Shown: piece by piece, positions 1 to 5,862 of the stretch
Position numbering within the stretch: position 1 is the stretch's first letter
How the letters are laid out: every line of letters starts with the position of its first letter
Source: Treponema sp.
GTDB lineage: Bacteria > Spirochaetota > Spirochaetia > Treponematales > Treponemataceae
DNA: 7,698 nt
Direction of reading: 5' to 3'
NCBI GenBank assembly: GCA_024691265.1
Contig: JAILNT010000152.1
Span: 1 to 7,698 of the forward strand
Translations under genes and position numbers: made by a program
The notes under the pieces: generated by a model
The model's database searches: none
Seen by the model: the letters and a program-made list of their open reading frames with translations, nothing else
Told to the model about the DNA's origin: nothing

Positions 1-47
1 AGTGTGAGTTTTTATAGAAAAGATTGAATTATAGATAATAAAAATTT

Positions 48-90
48 CAGGCTTCTGGGGACTTTAATCCTTATGAAGCCTGTTTTATTT
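48..90. terminator. Intrinsic terminator, probably bidirectional
   Basis: An 8-bp perfect stem is formed by CAGGCTTC at 48-55 and GAAGCCTG at 75-82. A small inner stem is possible in the 19-nt loop (58-61 with 68-71). On the plus strand the stem is followed at once by TTTTATTT (83-90), a good U-tract. On the minus strand the second arm is followed by AAATTTTTATTA, a weaker tail. It sits 29 nt past the stop of the minus-strand kinase gene, so it probably ends that transcript, and may also end a plus-strand gene lying left of the window. Confidence 0.75.
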
Positions 91-111
91 ATATATTGTG
101 TTTTATTCTAT

Positions 112-1053
112 TTATTTTGTTACTTCCGGATATGATTCCAAGAAGTTTCTTGAAAGTAGAGGACTTACTGTTTGACGAGTTAAAAGTGTTTCTTTTGCAC
201 AGGCAAGTCCGTAATGAATACATCTTTTTATACTTTCTTTATTGAGAAAGCCCATAAGGAATCCAGAAGCGAAAGCATCTCCGGCTCCTATTGTGTCTAC
301 AACCTGTGATGGTACATAAGGTGGTTCTATCCATGTTTTGTCTTCTATTTGAACCATTACGCCTCTATCACCAAAGGTTATGATAAAGTTCTTAAATCCT
401 AAATCTCTGAATTTTTTTGCAGTGGTTAAGTCTGGAACTGCTTCATCTCCAATTATTGTTGCTGCTTCATATTCATTACAACCAAATAGGTCTATAAGAT
501 TTGCATACTTTACAGTTTTTTTTGCAAGGTCTGGAGCTGTAGCATTCTGGAATATAAAAATATCTGGATTATTTTTCTTTAGATTGTAAATACTTTCAAA
601 TGTTGTTTCCGAGAGATTTGAATCCATTACAAGTGCTTTTACATTTTGATTTTTGATGTAGCTTACTGCATCTTCATCAAGTTCTATTTCTCTAAGAATT
701 TTTGTACTGTATATACATGAAGCATTCTTATTGGGAGATGCCATCACGGAAAATAGTGATGTTGAATAGTTTTTACTGACTTTTAATAGACTTGTATCGA
801 TATCTTCTTTTTTTAATCCATGCAGGAGATAGTCTCCAAAAATGTCATTTCCGATTACTGACATAATTGCAGTATTAAGTCCCAGATGTTTCATGTTGAT
901 TGCCATTCCTCTGGCAACACCTCCGGGTACAAGCTCTATGGAGCCGTCACGATAGGCTTCTGTGTCATCTTCCTCCGGAGTGTAGGCTTTAATATCTACT
1001 GAAACATTTCCAATACAAAGTATCTTATTCGATGGGGTGAGTTGAAAATCCAT
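112..1053 (-). CDS. PfkB/ribokinase-family carbohydrate or nucleoside kinase
   Basis: This 313-residue cytoplasmic kinase has the usual length and both signatures of the PfkB (ribokinase) family, which transfers phosphate from ATP to a sugar or nucleoside hydroxyl. Near the N-terminus is the family's GNVSVDI strand (15-21). The first signature begins GGVARGMA (44-51) and runs into a segment ending with GNDIFG. The second signature is DTIGAGDA (253-260), in which D259 is the expected catalytic base and the GAG segment forms the anion hole. ITFGDRGVMV supplies part of the nucleotide site. The GGVAR form of the first motif recalls pseudouridine kinases (PsuK/YeiC), which usually read GGVARN; here the Asn is Gly, so the substrate cannot be assigned. 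The ATG at 1053 is the only plausible start. No Shine-Dalgarno precedes it, and a consensus promoter ends six bases upstream. The 77-residue gene lies 68 bp upstream on the same strand with no terminator between, so read-through is possible. Confidence 0.93.
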   Translation of the reverse strand: MDFQLTPSNKILCIGNVSVDIKAYTPEEDDTEAYRDGSIELVPGGVARGMAINMKHLGLNTAIMSVIGNDIFGDYLLHGLKKEDIDTSLLKVSKNYSTSLFSVMASPNKNASCIYSTKILREIELDEDAVSYIKNQNVKALVMDSNLSETTFESIYNLKKNNPDIFIFQNATAPDLAKKTVKYANLIDLFGCNEYEAATIIGDEAVPDLTTAKKFRDLGFKNFIITFGDRGVMVQIEDKTWIEPPYVPSQVVDTIGAGDAFASGFLMGFLNKESIKRCIHYGLACAKETLLTRQTVSPLLSRNFLESYPEVTK

Positions 1054-1059
1054 TCGGAT

Positions 1060-1088
1060 ATAATATTGTTAGAAAAATCTATTGTCAA
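1060..1088 (-). promoter_or_regulatory. Sigma-70-type promoter of the PfkB kinase gene
   Basis: On the minus strand TTGACA (1088-1083, a perfect -35) is followed after exactly 17 bp by TATTAT (1065-1060, five of six matches to the -10). Only six bases, ATCCGA, separate the -10 from the ATG at 1053. Initiation at the usual distance would therefore start the mRNA at or within a base or two of the start codon, giving a leaderless transcript. This assignment rests on sequence alone. Confidence 0.75.
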
Positions 1089-1121
1089 TATTATCAACAG
1101 AAAGTCATATTTTTCTTTTAT

Positions 1122-1355
1122 TTAGTAACCCATTCCACAAGACATTTTTTCAGATGGCTCAGGATATGCTTTCATATAATTTGCCTTATATTCTGCTGCA
1201 AGTTCAGAAAGCTCTTTTTTTCCTTCAATGTATAAATCATAATTAATACCGGTTGCTTCTGAACCACAGCCAATAAATTCTCCTCCAAGAGAATCTTCTA
1301 TAATTTTTCTTCTCTCTTCTTTTGTTGTGTCTTTAATTAAAATGCTCTTTGCCAT
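1122..1355 (-). CDS. Small conserved-looking protein of unknown function (77 aa)
   Basis: I cannot assign a function. The protein is soluble and charged, with no signal peptide or membrane segment. It opens with MAKSILIKDTTKEERRKI, an opening I associate from memory, unchecked, with small uncharacterised proteins of gut anaerobes. A central glycine-rich turn contains Cys30 (GEFIGCGSEATG). A predicted helix rich in Glu, Lys and Ala follows (about 40-63), then a tail ending SCGMGY with Cys73. Two cysteines in Gly-rich settings could be a redox or metal pair, but this is a guess. Coding is supported by the well-formed amphipathic composition and by its tight position between a divergent promoter region and the kinase gene. 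No clear Shine-Dalgarno or terminator is visible. It may be cotranscribed with the kinase gene downstream. Confidence 0.7.
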   Translation of the reverse strand: MAKSILIKDTTKEERRKIIEDSLGGEFIGCGSEATGINYDLYIEGKKELSELAAEYKANYMKAYPEPSEKMSCGMGY

Positions 1356-1435
1356 ATTTTTTATATTATCATTTTATTCGAAGAATAAATAGAGAGAAAA
1401 ATTATCATTTAATTGTATGTTTTTTTATGCTTTTA
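1356..1435. other. Divergent intergenic region, AT-rich
   Basis: This spacer separates the small minus-strand gene from fluC. It is almost entirely A and T. A 7-bp hairpin with a 3-nt loop is possible (TTTATTC at 1373-1379, GAATAAA at 1383-1389). The sequence GATAAT occurs twice on the minus strand (1370-1365 and 1406-1401) and could serve as a -10 for the small gene, but neither copy has a recognisable -35 at 16-18 bp. No fluoride riboswitch motif is present. Confidence 0.4.
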
Positions 1436-1449
1436 TGAAACTTGAAACT
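1436..1449 (+). repeat. Tandem 7-bp direct repeat over the fluC -35 region
   Basis: TGAAACT occurs twice in perfect tandem (1436-1442 and 1443-1449). The second copy overlaps the TTGAAA proposed as the -35 of fluC. It could be a binding site for a regulator or chance in AT-rich DNA. Confidence 0.45.
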
Positions 1450-1471
1450 ATTATTTTCCTTGTGCTAGTAT
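1442..1471 (+). promoter_or_regulatory. Probable fluC promoter with extended -10
   Basis: TTGAAA (1442-1447) lies 18 bp from TAGTAT (1466-1471), which is preceded by TGC (1463-1465), the TGn of an extended -10. Transcription would start near 1478, leaving a leader of about 16 nt that contains the ribosome binding site and has no room for a riboswitch. Confidence 0.5.
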
Positions 1472-1480
1472 AAAATTCTC

Positions 1481-1486
1481 AGGAAG
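1481..1486 (+). promoter_or_regulatory. Ribosome binding site that decides the fluC start
   Basis: AGGAAG at 1481-1486 is one base from the first ATG (1488) but seven bases from the second in-frame ATG (1494). The normal spacing favours initiation at 1494. Confidence 0.65.
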
Positions 1487-1493
1487 TATGAAG

Positions 1494-1871
1494 ATGTTAA
1501 ATTGTATTGTTGTAGCTTTAGGTGGTGCTATTGGTGCTGTTCTCCGGCATTTAATTTCGCTTATATCTGTAAAAGAGGATTTTGTATATCCAATTAAAAC
1601 TTTTGCTATAAATGTTTTGGGCTGTTTCTTTATAGGTTTGATTGCAGCTATTAGCATAAGATTTTCTAATATGAATGAAAAGTATATTTTATTTTTTAAA
1701 ACTGGTATTTGTGGAGGTTTTACAACTTTTTCTACATTTGCCCTTGAATCAGAAAAATTATTGACATCATCTCATATTGGAATTGCAATACTTTATATTT
1801 GTCTTAGCTTGATTTTTGGACTTGTTTCGATAATTTGTGCAGAAGTTCTTGTGAATAATATTCTTCGGTAA
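1494..1871 (+). CDS. fluC: Fluoride ion channel FluC (CrcB)
   Basis: This small inner-membrane channel exports toxic fluoride passively and works as an antiparallel dimer. From the start chosen here the protein has 125 residues, normal for the family, with four hydrophobic segments. The family hallmarks are intact: GGAIGAVLRH (10-19) in helix 1; N40 in AINVLGCFFIG (38-48), the pore-lining Asn; and KTGICGGFTTFSTF (69-82). The last motif carries the Gly-Thr segment of the central sodium site and the two Phe-box residues F79 and F82. I chose ATG 1494 over ATG 1488 because the AGGAAG at 1481-1486 is spaced correctly only for the later codon. The gene is transcribed away from the small minus-strand gene and is followed by a separate promoter at 1907-1935. 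No obvious terminator hairpin follows its stop. Many crcB genes follow a fluoride riboswitch, but none is seen here. Confidence 0.95.
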   Translation: MLNCIVVALGGAIGAVLRHLISLISVKEDFVYPIKTFAINVLGCFFIGLIAAISIRFSNMNEKYILFFKTGICGGFTTFSTFALESEKLLTSSHIGIAILYICLSLIFGLVSIICAEVLVNNILR

Positions 1872-1906
1872 TTATCTGTAAAGCAAGAAGCTGTATTATT
1901 GTAAGA

Positions 1907-1935
1907 TTGACAGAACATTTCTTTAGATTTATTAT
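1907..1935 (+). promoter_or_regulatory. Sigma-70-type promoter of the propeller-lipoprotein operon
   Basis: A perfect TTGACA (1907-1912) is separated by 17 bp from TATTAT (1930-1935). Transcription should begin near 1942, about 26 nt before the first possible ATG (1968) and about 77 nt before the ATG at 2019. The architecture is the same as that of the kinase promoter at 1060-1088. Confidence 0.7.
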
Positions 1936-1967
1936 ACTAAAAAATTGTTAAGAATCTATTTATAGAA

Positions 1968-4685
1968 ATGTTTTTAGCAGTTTTAATATCATTTTTTATT
2001 TGTATAGTAATGAATTGTATGTCTGAAGAAGAAGTAAACGTAATAAGAAAGAAGAATCCTCTTGTAGTTTTTGTTAAGACTGTTTTGTTTATAATAGTGT
2101 TTTTGTTGCTGCTTCTTGTAGCTTGGGCAGCCTTTTGCTGCTTTGATAAAAAAACATCTCTTTCTGCTTTGCCAAGAGAATATTCTTTGTATGTTCATCT
2201 TGATTCGGCATGGGATTCTCTTTCTCCAATGATAGATATGAATGCAGGTGATGAAATACTTGCCATGGAGCAGTTTAAGCCATACAGAGCTATTGTAATG
2301 AATCTTCGCTCATCTATTCATGATGGTAAAACTTCTAGGTATATTCCTTTCCTTTCCAAATTTTTGAAAAGAAAAGTTGAACTTGCTCTTTATGGTGAAG
2401 GAGACAAGCAGAACTTTCTTGCCGTTGTTGATACAGGAATACTTGCTGCATGTACAAGATTATCTCCTGTCGCAGCTCCTTTTATAAAAGTAGAAGGACT
2501 TTCCTATGTAACTACAGGAGGAGAGTCTTATTTTGAATTCAAAGATAAGGAAACTTCTCTTTACATAAAAACTTTTAAAAATCTTGTTCTTGCAAGTGAT
2601 AATAAGGATATCCTTATAAAAGCTTATAGTGTTAATAATGCAGAATCATATACAGAAGAACAGCTTGCTGTTTTTAATAAAAAATCTGAACAGAGTGTTC
2701 GTGTTTTTGCAGATTCAAAAAAATTGGCAGAATCCTTAACACAAGGAGATGCTTTACTTGAAGCATGTCTTGCTCTTTTACCTGAAGATGATTTAAGCGA
2801 AGTAAATCTTTCTGTTAATGATTCTGATATAAATATTAAGGCAACGTTTCCATATAAGATTCCATCTGATGCAAATAATGCTTTAGCCACTATTTTAGGT
2901 CGTAAGTCTTCTGTTCCTGGTTTACTTTCTGCTATGAGTGAAGATGTTCAGTATTATACTATGCTGAATATTGGTAGTTTGAAAGAGTTAAAGGAAGCGG
3001 CTTTTCCTTATTTGAATACAGTTCAAAATGTAGATGACCTTTGGTCTAAAGCTGATTCTGCTTCTAAAATTTTGTTTTCATATAGCATTGATGATTTAGT
3101 TTTCTCATGGTCAGGTAAGGAATTTGCAGCTTTAGGCATAAAGGGATATAACGACCCTGTTTTTGCAGTTCAAGTTTCTGATGAAAATAAAAGAAAAGAA
3201 GTGTTTGATAAAATCTTAGATACAATATTTTTGACTAGTGATGATACTCTTATTATGGACGGAGTTCATCTTACTCAAATTGGGTTACCAAACTTTTTAC
3301 AGAATCTACTAGCCGTATTTGGTGTGAAGATTCCTTCTCCATATTATATGGTGCATGAAGGTTTCCTTTATCTTTCAGAATCTCCTGAAACACTGGCTAC
3401 TATATATCGCAGTCAGAAAGCAGGTAGAAAGCTTGCAAGTAATTTTAACTGGAATAAAGTTTCAGAGACACATAGTCCATCGACTGCAATAAGTGTTTTC
3501 TATGATTTGGAGCGTAGCGTTCCTTTCTTCATTAGAAGTAATTCTGATATATCAAAAGTTTTAAGAATGTATTCTATTGGAAGATGTGATATAAGATTTG
3601 AGAATTCTATGATTGTGATGCAGATTCAGGCTTGTGCAAATAAAAATGATTATATGCGTGTTGCAGCAGGCTTTCCTATGAATCTTTCAGGAAAAACAAA
3701 TGGTTTTAAGCTTCTTAAAAATGGGAAAGACCATATTATTTGGACAGAAGACCAGAAAAAAGTATGCTCATTAGATCAAAAAAGCCTTTCTGTAATCACT
3801 AGGGAATTTGCAGAAAATATTTCTCTTGTAAGCTCTGATAACTTTATTTGGGCTGTTACTGATAATGGAACTGTATATCTCATGAATGAGAAACTTGAAG
3901 ATATGGAAGGTTTCCCTGTTTATCTTGCTGAGCCTGTTTCAGCAGAAGTTACTGCTAATGGGGATTCTGTTATTATTCCAATGACTAGTAACCGCCTTGT
4001 AACAGTTCATTCTAACGGAAATAAAGAATCATTGAGTCTATCTGTAACAGGTTCTATAAAATCTTCTCCGGCAGTTTATACAGGTCTTGATGATAAAAGT
4101 ACAGTAATTGCTTTATACGATAAGAGTTTCCTTGGAAAAATTATACTTATAAAAAATGGTTCTGTTACTAATAGTGATATGTCGGTTCCTGGTATAGGTT
4201 ATGGTTCTCCTGCACTTTTAGGAAAGAAAAATCTATATACAGCTTTTATTACTCAAGCGGGCTATTTCTATTTGTGGAAAGATGGTTTACTTGTTGAAGA
4301 TTTCCCTATGAAATTTGATGGTATATATAATAGTAACGTTGTTGCAATATCTGATAATACATTTGCTGCAGTTTCTGACAGTGCAGTTGTGTTTAAAGTA
4401 ACTATTAAAGAAAATGATATTGAAGTTACAAGTGGTGATTTTTTAGCAACTAATTATAAAACTGATAAGATTTCTACTGTAAATGACTACCAGTTTTTGA
4501 GTACTCAGGGAAATCTTCTTTATGCTTATAAGAATAGGTTTGAGAATTTAGTGAATGGCTTCCCTAAGACAGGAGTTGGAACTCCAGTGTTTGCAGATGT
4601 TGATTATGATGGAAAAGACGAGCTTTTTATTCTTACTTTAGATAATAAATTATTTGCTTGGAAAATCGGAGAATTGGGCGAATGA
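1968..4685 (+). CDS. Membrane-anchored periplasmic protein with C-terminal FG-GAP-like beta-propeller
   Basis: I do not recognise this 905-residue protein as a named family. The start is uncertain: ATGs at 1968, 2010 and 2019 are in frame and none has a Shine-Dalgarno. Starting at 2019 gives 888 residues, with MSEEE, an RKK cluster and one transmembrane helix (about 38-59), typical of an N-in anchor with the rest in the periplasm. Starting at 1968 adds a second short hydrophobic stretch. Residues 70-560 alternate beta-strands and helices in a pattern loosely like DUF3352-type proteins (low confidence). Residues 565-905 form a beta-propeller of the FG-GAP/PQQ style. FP motifs recur at 569, 649, 779 and 865, three of them after strands such as GTVYLM, GYFYLW or LLYAYK, and SSPAV/GSPAL/GTPVF segments mark blade starts. 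Only the last blade keeps a calcium-loop pattern, D877, D879, D881 and D884 in ADVDYDGKDE. The stop overlaps the start of the downstream lipoprotein gene, so the two proteins are probably made together and may interact. Confidence 0.85.
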   Translation: MFLAVLISFFICIVMNCMSEEEVNVIRKKNPLVVFVKTVLFIIVFLLLLLVAWAAFCCFDKKTSLSALPREYSLYVHLDSAWDSLSPMIDMNAGDEILAMEQFKPYRAIVMNLRSSIHDGKTSRYIPFLSKFLKRKVELALYGEGDKQNFLAVVDTGILAACTRLSPVAAPFIKVEGLSYVTTGGESYFEFKDKETSLYIKTFKNLVLASDNKDILIKAYSVNNAESYTEEQLAVFNKKSEQSVRVFADSKKLAESLTQGDALLEACLALLPEDDLSEVNLSVNDSDINIKATFPYKIPSDANNALATILGRKSSVPGLLSAMSEDVQYYTMLNIGSLKELKEAAFPYLNTVQNVDDLWSKADSASKILFSYSIDDLVFSWSGKEFAALGIKGYNDPVFAVQVSDENKRKEVFDKILDTIFLTSDDTLIMDGVHLTQIGLPNFLQNLLAVFGVKIPSPYYMVHEGFLYLSESPETLATIYRSQKAGRKLASNFNWNKVSETHSPSTAISVFYDLERSVPFFIRSNSDISKVLRMYSIGRCDIRFENSMIVMQIQACANKNDYMRVAAGFPMNLSGKTNGFKLLKNGKDHIIWTEDQKKVCSLDQKSLSVITREFAENISLVSSDNFIWAVTDNGTVYLMNEKLEDMEGFPVYLAEPVSAEVTANGDSVIIPMTSNRLVTVHSNGNKESLSLSVTGSIKSSPAVYTGLDDKSTVIALYDKSFLGKIILIKNGSVTNSDMSVPGIGYGSPALLGKKNLYTAFITQAGYFYLWKDGLLVEDFPMKFDGIYNSNVVAISDNTFAAVSDSAVVFKVTIKENDIEVTSGDFLATNYKTDKISTVNDYQFLSTQGNLLYAYKNRFENLVNGFPKTGVGTPVFADVDYDGKDELFILTLDNKLFAWKIGELGE
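4668..4685 (+). promoter_or_regulatory. Internal ribosome binding site and ATGA stop-start overlap
   Basis: GGAG (4668-4671) lies 10 bases before ATG 4682, and that ATG shares ATGA (4682-4685) with the TGA of the upstream gene. This arrangement indicates translational coupling. It also supports ATG 4682 over the in-frame ATG at 4658, which would put eight charged residues in front of a normal signal peptide. Confidence 0.8.
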
Positions 4686-5770
4686 AGAAGTTTTTATTAG
4701 TAAAAGTTTTTTATGTGATTTTAATTGTTACAACATTTTTTAGCTGTTCTTCTTTACAAGACGTTTCAATGTCTGTAGAGCTTACAGCACAATCTGAGGA
4801 TATACATCGGATAGAAGGAAAATATGTTTTACTTGATGCAAATCGCCTTTTGGGTAAGGATAAAACATCGGAATATGATACAGCTATAAAAGATTTGATA
4901 GCTGATATTGATACTGTTTTAGATGTTCCAGGTCTCCAAAGTGCATCTTCTTCTAGACTTCAGGCATTAAAAGGTCTTGCTTATTTACTAAAAGGAAATA
5001 AAGGAAAAGCTTCTGATAGATATAAAGCTTCTATAGCTGAATATAAAGGTGATGCTCAAGGTATTATTTTAGGGCGTCGTCTTGGTCTTTCTTCAGAAGA
5101 GATTGAAAAAGCTTGTGATACTCCAGCCTTACTTGAACTTCAAATAGCCATAGAAAAGTTTGAATCGAATGATTTTATGAATAGCGTTGCAAAATTTGAT
5201 TCAGCATTTTTAGAACTTCCATCTTATTATAAAGATGCTTATCTTCCTGTAAGAGATGAAGCTTGGAGACTAAGACTTATTGATACAGCTTCTAAATCTG
5301 ATAATCTTATGGATATTTTGAAGTTAAATGAGATTTCTGTTGGTCAGTTTCTTGTATTAGCACAGCAATCTACAAATCTTTTGTTCAAGTTTATAGGGGA
5401 TAAAAGATATAGTGAAAAAGAACTTTTCAAAACAGTATTTGATAATGGCATTTTAACTCCTGTTTCTGGTGAAGAAGAAAGAGTATTAATGCAGGGTGAT
5501 TCTGTTACACGTATTATATGTGCCCGTATTTTATGGAAGCTGTATGTTGAGCTGAAAGAGAATATTTCTCCTAATAAATATTCTTCTGCATATAGAGCTT
5601 CTTCTATTCCTAGCCCTGTTTCTGATGTTGATGTTTCAAATCCTGATTTTGATGCAGTCCTTGGTTGTGTTGAAAATGAGATAATGTCTCTCGTAGATGG
5701 AGAGAAATTTGAACCAGAAAAGCTTCTTTCAGCTTCTGAGCTTGACGAATATCTTAAGAATGTAAAGTAA
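4682..5770 (+). CDS. Predicted lipoprotein with TPR-like helices and C-terminal SLH-like repeats
   Basis: The product from ATG 4682 has 362 residues. MKK followed by a hydrophobic core and TTFFSC gives a lipoprotein signal peptide with the acylated Cys at 22; the lipobox is relaxed, as in spirochaetes. Residues 60-215 look alpha-helical. Two stretches follow a TPR-like pattern: 92-124 (LQALKGLAYLLKGNKGKA onwards) and 149-183 (FESNDFMNSVAKFDSAF). The C-terminal third resembles S-layer-homology repeats. The clearest is 313-354, with VSDVDVSNPDFDAV, VENEIM, DGEKFEP and SASEL matching the usual SDV..DAV..V...GIM..DG.F.P...L...E order. A second, 243-290, has FDNGIL and GDSVTRIICARIL, the latter like the TRAE helix. 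A third remnant is at 214-230. The usual TRAE arginine is kept only in the second. By analogy with SLH proteins of diderm bacteria the domain could contact peptidoglycan; this is inferred. The gene is coupled to the propeller gene upstream. Confidence 0.8.
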   Translation: MKKFLLVKVFYVILIVTTFFSCSSLQDVSMSVELTAQSEDIHRIEGKYVLLDANRLLGKDKTSEYDTAIKDLIADIDTVLDVPGLQSASSSRLQALKGLAYLLKGNKGKASDRYKASIAEYKGDAQGIILGRRLGLSSEEIEKACDTPALLELQIAIEKFESNDFMNSVAKFDSAFLELPSYYKDAYLPVRDEAWRLRLIDTASKSDNLMDILKLNEISVGQFLVLAQQSTNLLFKFIGDKRYSEKELFKTVFDNGILTPVSGEEERVLMQGDSVTRIICARILWKLYVELKENISPNKYSSAYRASSIPSPVSDVDVSNPDFDAVLGCVENEIMSLVDGEKFEPEKLLSASELDEYLKNVK

Positions 5771-5795
5771 AGCTTGCTAGTTTCCTTTACTTTAC
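5762..5795 (+). repeat. Perfect 11-bp inverted repeat spanning the lipoprotein stop codon
   Basis: GTAAAGTAAAG (5762-5772) pairs perfectly with CTTTACTTTAC (5785-5795) around a 12-nt loop. The left arm contains the TAA stop of the lipoprotein gene. The following bases, TGTTTCGTT, are a poor U-tract and the stem has few GC pairs, so termination would be partial at best. The right arm overlaps the likely -35 of pgk. Confidence 0.7.
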
Positions 5796-5814
5796 TGTTT
5801 CGTTGAGTTATACT
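5786..5814 (+). promoter_or_regulatory. Possible pgk promoter
   Basis: TTTACT (5786-5791) and TATACT (5809-5814) are separated by 17 bp. The -10 matches five of six consensus bases and the -35 four of six. An alternative -35, TTGAGT at 5803-5808, has no good -10 at the proper distance. Transcription would start near 5821, giving a leader of about 42 nt. Confidence 0.45.
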
Positions 5815-5862
5815 TATTTTATATCCGACTAAAATGGATTTATTTCCCTGGAGGAATTTTAG

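Noticed and set aside
1..47. End of a plus-strand gene at the left edge
   Set aside because: All three plus frames meet a stop within the first 27 bases, too little sequence to support a coding call, although the terminator at 48-90 would suit such a gene.
380..589. Plus-strand open frame inside the kinase gene
   Set aside because: Antisense to the PfkB coding frame, no Shine-Dalgarno and no recognisable protein features.
1371..1390. Hairpin in the divergent spacer as a terminator or attenuator
   Set aside because: The stem is 7 bp and nearly all A-T, in a region where such pairing is expected by chance, and it lies upstream of both genes.
1356..1493. Fluoride riboswitch upstream of fluC
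   Set aside because: The GC-rich conserved core and pseudoknot pairing expected of this motif are absent; the region is almost all A and T and the predicted leader is too short.
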